Source: Lineus longissimus (Eukaryota > Nemertea > Pilidiophora > Heteronemertea > Lineidae). From it: a DNA stretch of 64,000 nt. Of this stretch, positions 10,901 through 19,900 are shown piece by piece. The translations under genes and the position numbers were made by a program. The notes under the pieces were generated by a model. It saw nothing but the letters and a program-made list of their open reading frames with translations, ran no database searches and was not told the origin of the DNA. The DNA lies in assembly GCF_910592395.1 (NCBI RefSeq), contig NC_088311.1, positions 8,744,501-8,808,500 on the forward strand, written 5' to 3'. Numbering within the stretch: the first letter of the stretch is position 1; every line of letters begins with the position of its first letter.

Positions 10901-13900
10901 TGGCCTGAGGCTTACCCTCTGCAGAATCAACGAGCCAAGACAGTCGCAAAAGCAGTGGTCAATGAGTACGTGTGCCGTTTTGGAGTTCCCGAGACCATAC
11001 ACTCCGACCAGGGGTCAGATTTTGATTCTGCCGTGTTCAAAGAAATGAGCAACTTACTTGGGCTGCAGAATACCAGAACAAGTCCATACCACCCACAATG
11101 TAACAGGAAGGTCGAAAACCTGAACAATGGCTGATGTGGTAGCATTAGCAGATAGAATGCCCGAAGACCTCAGGCTAGCCAAGAAAGATGCCCAGAATGT
11201 TATATACGGCTACCTGCGGCGCAGTCTCCAGCAGCACCGAAGCGTTGATGTTCCAGTGAACGAATTGACGAAACTTCGAGATGCTGCCAGCCATCACCCA
11301 ATGGACTCTGTACAGAGTGTGACGGGTATCTTTATCTCTGCTGAAAAACATTCTTAGTTCGTCACAAACCAGATCACAGGCATAAGAGGGAGGATGTGGA
11401 GCGAGTTAGGGCACAGGTTACCAAGGCTCTTACAGAGCTCGGAGCTGTTGTGCCAGATTTCTTGGAACGCTTCAAGGGAATTGAGGATCCAGTTGCGAAA
11501 AGGGTGCCGGTACCGCCGGTAGTGCTTTTGGCCGATTCGATGTTCTCGAAGTGTAAGTCACGACCAGATTTGGTATCGATTGCACATTCAGGAGAACGTG
11601 TGGAGCAGCTGGTGGAGACTATGCGACACCTCAAAGTGGAAATTTAGTGCGTTAGTCATGACACACGGTCTCAATCACACTCGTTCATTCGGGGATCCAG
11701 ACCCGGCAGTCCATGAACTCTACAAGCTCCTCAAGCGCCAGAGCCCAAAACTGTTCCATCTGCAACCACCTTTATCGCCGGCTCTTAGGCGGAATCCGGA
11801 GCAAGTGGAAAAACTGGAGAGGTTTAATAATTTGATGGCGTCCGCAGGATTCATGTCAATCCCTCACCCAGTGCTGGAATTCCATCAGTTCGATAGGGAC
11901 CGTTTCCATTACACTACTAGGAAGGATTACACAGGATATTAGACTTCGTGTTGGAATATGTGAAGGGCATGGCCTAGGGGGAGCCTATCTGTCTCACCTC
12001 TTCTGGTCCGCGTTGGATACCAGGTGGAGGGGGTAAGTGAATTTAACCCAGAGACTGGTGGGTCCCTTCCTAGTATGGGTGAAGTACCTTCATTTAACAT
12101 GGTTAAGCATGACTCAAATCAATTTTCTTTAAAATGTGGACTCTCATTCTTTGAATTGGACTCTTGTTTTCGCTATGGAACACACGTCTATTTGTGGTGG
12201 GGATGATGTGGTGGCCGCGCGCCATGCCATATAGAAGATGAAGGTGACGGCCGCTTTAATTGGGACTTGTCGAGGTAGCGACGCGAGAGAACGGAATGGC
12301 GTGTTCTATAACTTTAGAGAATTTGTGCAGAATTTGTATTATATTAGAAAAGAGTAGATTTGGAGTGAGATACCGGTAAATAAAGTGTCTAGATACGAGT
12401 TGGTGAGTTTGAAGAAGACCCGTGTTCGTCATAGTTCTAATTTTCAAACAACATTATACGCAAGTTGAGTTTGATTTTACACAGTGCTATAAAGTATAGG
12501 TTAGTTATTTTTAAACAATGACAATGTAGTTATCAGTCGTAAACAGCATCATAATATGCAACACGTTGCTTTTAAGCAACATTTTGCAACGAGTTATATG
12601 TACATGTAGTTATCATTTTTAAAATCGCCAAATACCTACCTCCATCGCCTGGCATCATCCTTTTGCAGCTTTCAGCTCCATTCCCCTGTTGGAAACTCTT
12701 GATCAAGTTCTGCACAAGTATCTTCTGAGCGAGGGGCTTTATTCTCAGTTCCTCGACATGTCCTGGTAGTAGCATAGCAAAAAGGCTGGCCTCTTTGAAT
12801 CCATTCCTTGCCAGGCGTTTGTAGGTTGATTCTGTCACGCGCTTGGAAAGGAGCCACTGCTTGAAATCATCGACTGAAATATCTGTAAATGATACATATC
12901 CTGCACAGTCGAAACACGAGTATGAGACCAAGAATCACATTGGCTTGTTGTGTGTTTTGGCAGTCTGGTCGACATTGATGCAACGTTGTTGGGCAAACTA
13001 TGGGCATTTATTAAAGGCCATGTAGACCACGTATTCGGTAGGGTACCAAGGATACTATAATGAGTCTTTGGCGTGCATGATAATATGAATAAGAAATTAG
13101 ATAATATCTAATAGCGAAACGATGGACATTTTTGTGAGGAGAGATACCAGACATTTCACCGACCTTCAATTCTCCTTGGGGGATTGCCACCACTTGAAAC
13201 AGGGGTTGATCTTTCGTCGTAGATCACCTCTGGAAAAAAAACGGCCTCTACATGTTTATAAATGTATATGTTTATTGCACTTCCATGAACGCATTCACGT
13301 ATGACTTCGCTTTCGTAAAATATTCCACGCAATATCTACTGTTCTGCCGAAAGTCTCAATGAAAAAAAAAACACCCCAGCTGCCAAAGTGTCGTATCGCC
13401 ATCATTGTGCCTCTGATTGACGATGACCTACCTTGGACACGCTCTGGGTCTTCTCCGTGTTGAGGTTCATCATACGCTGCCTCGTCAACTCGGGTATCTC
13501 CTACACCTAAAGGATTCAAATTGAAATGTCGCAATAATTTTTGTACTATATTAGATCAAGTCTGGAAAAATAGTTTCCACATGATCACGAACTTTGTCTT
13601 GGGACGCTCTCTATCGAATTAGTCGCAAGTGACTGCAGCAATACTACAGTAAATGAAGTGTATACTGGAAGATGGCCGCGGTAGAAGGGCCGCGAAAGGC
13701 TGAGTGTTGCTTGCAATAACTCTAGCCTCGCTAAAGAATATCACATAAGGGCAAAACACGACTGCTTCATGGGAAATAATACTTGCTACGCGATGAAACG
13801 TGTATTGTAAACGCGTACCGTTTTGATGCTGGTGTTGCGGATCATTCAAGTAGACTGGCTCAACTGGGACATTTTCACCTGAATGGAGTAAAAATTATGA

Positions 13901-16900
13901 TGTTCTTCAAATGTTGATGAAAACGATAAACTATATTGTCTACGTGGCTGAGAATGAACTAGAAAATGCATTTAAACTACATGTAAACAATACCATCTTA
14001 CCTTGAAAAGCCTTGTTCACTAATACGTTCATATAAAAAGGGTCATGGACAACCGCATCTGGTCCGGTTATGGCGGTGATCCCAATTCCACCATCCACTG
14101 TTGCCGAATCGCGTTTGTTTCGCTCTTGAAAGGAAGGAAAAATGTTTTAGTTTTAAAATCTTGTAACGCAGAAGAAAGTGGCACTAGTTAGGCCCCAAGT
14201 AGGCCCCATATATGGCCTTACTCAAACTGTTACTGAAAAAACCAATTAAAGGTACAGTACATATTGTATGTTATGAATCACTCATAAGAACATGAGAACC
14301 AAAACAAATGTCAGTTCTCAACAACCTGAAGAGAGAATATAAATTATAAATCTCTGTTACATACATAGTGATTTCAAGTCGAGAAATACGCTCGTTCCCG
14401 ATGTCGGTGATCATTCTGACTTGCCTGTGGCTACCCAATACCAAGTGTCGAGCTATTCCGAAACCGCGGTGCATTGACCAGATGAGGAACTACATGTAAA
14501 TAATAAACTGTAGTGTGATGAACAAGCGTTCATTTGTTAAACAGCCTCTGCATGTGGCGAATTCACGATCACGAGAGCGTTTTGGTATTTCTAATTGACA
14601 GGATCGGATTTTTTAAAAGAAAACATCTGGGGCAAATACAGAGCATTTTGGCGGCTGTCATTTACTAACCTGAAAAGCATGCCATGTTCCTCCTGTGTAA
14701 CACGACAACTACCGCCCCGACCACAGCTATCAGGATGCCCACAGCCACAACCACACCAGCTATCATCCCCACATTGATACCAGAAGGAATAAGAACAACA
14801 TGTGGTGCAGAACGGTAAACGATGTCAACCCCATCAAACACCTCCAAATAGACATCATAACTCGCTATTGCGTCCACAATAAAACTTGCTGTGGTTGCTG
14901 TTTGATCTTTCAAGTAGTGATAGCTACACGCCATAGACGATTTCTCTCTCAGACAGTATTTGATCTGGACCTTTGAGTATGATCGTTTCAGGGCTGTCCA
15001 TGAAACAGTCACGATCCTTCCTTCACGGTTGACCGTGAGCGTGGTGTTTGGGGCAGCTGGAAAACCATTAAGCAGTTAAAGGGAGAATAAAGGCAAAACA
15101 ACAGAGCCCTGAGGGCCTCGGAAGAGACGAAGGCAGGCTTGGGTCTTTACATCCAGTCTTAGATTATTAACAGAGTGTGATTGCAGGGTTGTTGTCCTAT
15201 TCTTAAGAAAAAAAAGTTCTTAGGATAACCCTGCAATCACACTCGGTTTTACATTTATGAGAGTACGTGTACTTGTACGAAAATCGATTGCCTAAATTCC
15301 CACAAGAAAAATGGGTAGGGTCGGTAACGGACCTTGCTCTCTTGGCATCTGGGTTGAGACACATTTCTGGTCGCTAAAATGTTTTCGGTTGCTTTGAGAT
15401 AATCGTACGAAGAAGATCCTATCGAGAGGTTACCTGGCGTCTTGACTTCAATTATATTTCCATATCCACTGTCACCATCTTCATTGACTGCTTTAACTCG
15501 AAATTCATACATCCGATTACCCTTCAATTCTGCTATCTTCTGGACCACATCTCTGTTAAAACCTGGGTCGGCTATGTTCTTGGCAACAACGATCCAATCT
15601 CCGCCAGGTTCTCTGTGCTCGATGGTGAATGTCTGAGGTGTTCCGCCATTGCCGTTCCTCTTAAAGGTAAGAGTCACTGATATGGCTGTAGAATTTACTA
15701 CCTTCAAGCAGCATGGAGTCTGCGGCGGTCCTGGAAAATTAAAGTTTTAAAGGTTTTATTCAATGAACACGGTGACTCTGATTCAAACCCTTGGATCGTG
15801 CTGTTTGAAACACCTTAGGCTAAACAATTCACTTCTATGAAACACTCTATAAAAACAAGGGCGTGTCCAGGATTTTTCGCAGGGGTGTGTGAACCAAATT
15901 AAACCAACGTCCAAAGGGGCATTGATTTTTGTGTTATTTGGAAGGCCAATGACGCACTTTGCCAACATTCAGGCGTGAGAAACGATAGCTTTGATAGCAC
16001 AATAGAGAGTTTTCGCAAATCCCCGAAACGCAAACGCGATCGCCTATCCCGTTGTTCGAGCTCTCCTGATCATAACGCCGAACCATATGGGACAGGGTTT
16101 CGTATCGGCATTTCGGCGGACTTGCGAAAACTCCCTAGAACATGTCCGCACAAAATCTACACTTAACACAAATAGGGGAGGGGCGCCCCTAAAAGGTTGT
16201 TTTACTTCGTCGTTGATAAGGAATGACTTACATGTAAGTGTAATCGTTTTTGTCATAAATGAGCACTAGAATTTGGATGGAACGCGAACGTCATTTGAAA
16301 ATGCAACTTACCAGTTTGTTTCAGTTCAAAGACAAAATATGAAATTCCAACATCATTTGTCACATTGACCGAGTAATTTCCATAGTCTGATAATCCAATG
16401 TTGGTCTTGTTGAGTGTGTATGTTGTGTCATTCACTTTCGCGGCGATGAAACCTCCGCCGATTGTTGCCTGATTTCTGTAGAACCACGTGACATTGGAGG
16501 GAGGTGGGTTGGCGATAACATGGAGGGTAAACATTAACGCTGTGTTAACTTTGCTTTCGACAGTAAAGGATTCTGGCAGGGCAGGATTCCATTTTGCTGC
16601 ATCTGTAAAATATCGATGATATTGAATTAAGCAATGTTTTGGTCGTTATGGAACATATTTCTCATCGTGCTACCTGCATCATACGTCCCATCATACTCCC
16701 CTGTATAAGAGTCGTCCAAGCATCCACGTTTTTGAGGAATTTACTTGATGGAGTTGTGGTTTGTGCGTTCGGCCTTGTCACCAAAGTTAGATAATACCGA
16801 GAGTGGTTGTAACCCATTTGATTGGTTGACCGAGAAATATAAAACGACCAGTATAAATACGACAAATGAGAGGATGATTTTACAACATTTCTAAACCCTA

Positions 16901-19900
16901 AATAAAATATTTCTCTTCTTGGAAGGGTCTTAATGATCCACCTTAGTGCATTTGTTGTGTAATAAACAAATACTTATATAAAAAATATGCATTAGTTTGA
17001 TACATAGATAGATACTAATGCCAGACTTTGGACGGTCCATTTTGTTGACGAATACGCTATATATTAGCTTTCGGTCGCTGCTAGTAAACTCACAAAGAAC
17101 ATCCACGTCAAGAGACCCATCAGCTTTGCCATCTGGTGAATAGTTGATCGCCTGACAACGGTACTTCCCGCTCTGTGTGTACTTTATCGATGTGATCTTG
17201 TAATCTTTTGATGTTTCATTTGGTACCACCTTGTTCTTATAAAACCACTTGAAGGTGAACGATGTCGGGTTTCCTCCATATGCTTTACAAGTCAAGGTGA
17301 GTGTGTCACCTTCCTTTACAGGATTCGGCTGAGATGTTGATAATTTGGTGTTTGGTGGGACTGAAATAAAACATATCGACTTAGCAATGACAACAAGATT
17401 GCAGGAGAATTTAAAGATGTGTCTATGCCTTCGTCATAAACTATGGCATCTAAATTTGCTTCTCAGTGTCCAAAGAGGACTTTGCAAAGTACAATGTATG
17501 TATATCATATGCACTTTAACCATATTAATACGTCGTTGATATTCTGTTGTGGGAGTTACTATTCCAAACATCTGCTAAAATGTGATTATTCGAATTGACC
17601 AAAAGGACACGACACGTTTTCAAATAAAGAGAATACGAGATGTATTTACTCACAATATACATTCACTGTGGTTGTTTGTTCCAACTGAAATGAGCCTTCT
17701 TTCACTTCACATTTAAACACAGCCATGGTGTCCAACCGACTTGCCCTCACAGTCAATGTACTCTTTCTAATCATGCCATTGTACTCCGCCGCTCTGACCT
17801 CTGATGTAATCCCTGAGGTCAGTTGCTCCCAGGTTCCTACTGTTCTCTTAGTCCGGTAGAACTGGATGTTGGCCACTGGGTTGGCACTGTCTGTCTCACA
17901 GACAATTGTGAAGAGCTTGCCCTCGTGGATGGATGTCAGTGGTTTTCGTAACCTTATCATTTTGCTAGGATTGACTGGAACAAGAAGTTAAGAAATTGGA
18001 ACCAAGATTTCACCCAGTATCCGCGTAATAAATGAAAGGAGGGTGAATTAGCCGGTTCAAAGCCCTAAAAGGATGCCTGTCTACTTCAGTTCACCATAAA
18101 ACAACCATATTTAAATTATCTCGGGATCGTTTTGGGATTGTGATCCGGCCCAATTGCTTTGATGGTCAGTGGTTAATTATCCTAGTATAAAAGACGTGGA
18201 TTTCCTTTATGGTTTGACAGAGAAACTTAAAAAATGGGTTATATCCGATGCAATCAAAGTCATAGTCAACGAGTGTGACGAATAATTAGCCAGGATTTCA
18301 TATTTGTTCAAAATATGAATTTTTATGTAGTTGAGATTTCAAATTGCAAAACCTGTCAAAATTATATGTATCGTCTACTTACACTTAACATATATTGTTG
18401 TATCGGCATTAGATGTAAATAAGTGTCCTGTCAGATAGTACTTTGAGGAACATCTGACAGTTGCACCATTCATGGCCTTGGTCGCTGTCACAGACCACTC
18501 ACTGATCCTGATCTTCCCGCCATACACACCAATCCTCTCTGAGGATGATATTCCGGTGGTGATATCCCGCCATGATGATCCAATGTTCTGATACCACATT
18601 ATGGAAGTAATTGGGTTACTTTCACCCGTCTCACACGTGATCTTCTTCACTTGACCAACCTGGACAGCAGCGGTAGGGTTATTGAGGAAGGAAACCTTGG
18701 TATTCGCGACTATTAAGAAGGAAGATGATAAAAATGTGATGTCACATTAGATCACGGGATCTGCCGTTTAAGATCTTCACCAGATGTGTTATTCTTTAAT
18801 TGCAAATTTTGTTGATCAGAATCTGTGAGAACGGCCATGCCAGCAACGACACGAACCGCCGCAGCGCCCCATCTATGTAACTGAAGTTGATGTATTACCG
18901 GCTGCATCGGGATTTACCCACGTCACGTGTAATCAGATCGAAAGTAAATTCACATTAAACGTACCATCGAAAGGTAATATACGGTTATTGCAAGCCTTTC
19001 ATTAAAAATATATCTCAACGCGTCATCGTTGTCATAAAGAAGGGACAAGAAAGAGACACTATGTGAATGTGGTACTGGATGATAACATGAAAGACGCAAC
19101 TTACATGTTACTGTGTAAGTCTTCTTACTTGAAGTCATATCCAAAGAGGGATATCCAGTGACCTTGGCCTCGCAGTAATACACAGCTTGGTTGTCCTCTT
19201 TGACCATGACCCTGTCCTGACCTTGGGTAACCTCTACTGGTGTACCACCTGACCTCTTGAAGTAGAGCTTCACAATGGGGGTAGGGTTGCCCCCTGAGAC
19301 TGTGCATGTGAATTTGTCTTTCTCGCCAACGTAGGATGATGCCTTACCAGATGAGACGACGACGGCATCAGGTTTATCTGGAATGATATGATTGACTATG
19401 TAATTGACAGCCAGAGGTGCATCATCCCGTGCTAACCTCGATGTAACGGAAAGGTTAATACTATTTCCGACAATATACATGTACATGTACGACAATATCC
19501 CTCCTAAGAATCTTGTTTTGTCGTAAAATATCTCGGGAATTGTAGCAAGACTATGCTTTCTCTCATCTAATGTAATAAACACATCCACGCAGTGGAATGA
19601 GAGAATCCTGATATCAAAGGTAGACTACAGGCAGGAGCTTTGTGGGCCATATCAAGTTTCATAAAAGTGCCGAAAGGTGTCTTTAATATCACACAAATTG
19701 CCCAGCTCACGCTTATGTGAGGTCTATTTAAGTCACCAAGTCAAAAAGACGGAGTTCCTATGAAAAAACTGCGCATGAGTCACCTGGGCTGGAGACTAGG
19801 CCTGCTGATCTAAACCCCAGCTCGTGCCTCTAGCCTCCATTTAAAAGAGTTTATGTCAAGAGGGAAAGCGAAAGTGCGAGGTGTTCTTTTAACGGCCATC

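Larger units (their letters stand above)
6057..12431 (+). mobile_element. Ty3/gypsy-type LTR retrotransposon, full length but coding-defective
   Basis: Two direct LTRs (6057-6286 and 12207-12431), both TG...CA, bound an interior with nucleocapsid zinc knuckles, a protease remnant, reverse transcriptase, RNase H, integrase and an extra 3' ORF, in Ty3/gypsy order (RT before integrase). TAGTTC at 6051-6056 and 12432-12437 is the target-site duplication; if each LTR ends one base later it becomes the usual 5 bp. A primer-binding-site-like TGGTGACAGCGG lies four bases after the 5' LTR, and a short purine-rich GTGGTGGGGA precedes the 3' LTR. The frame is interrupted at several points, so it cannot be autonomous. 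It lies in the last intron of the receptor gene, in antisense. Confidence 0.95.
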
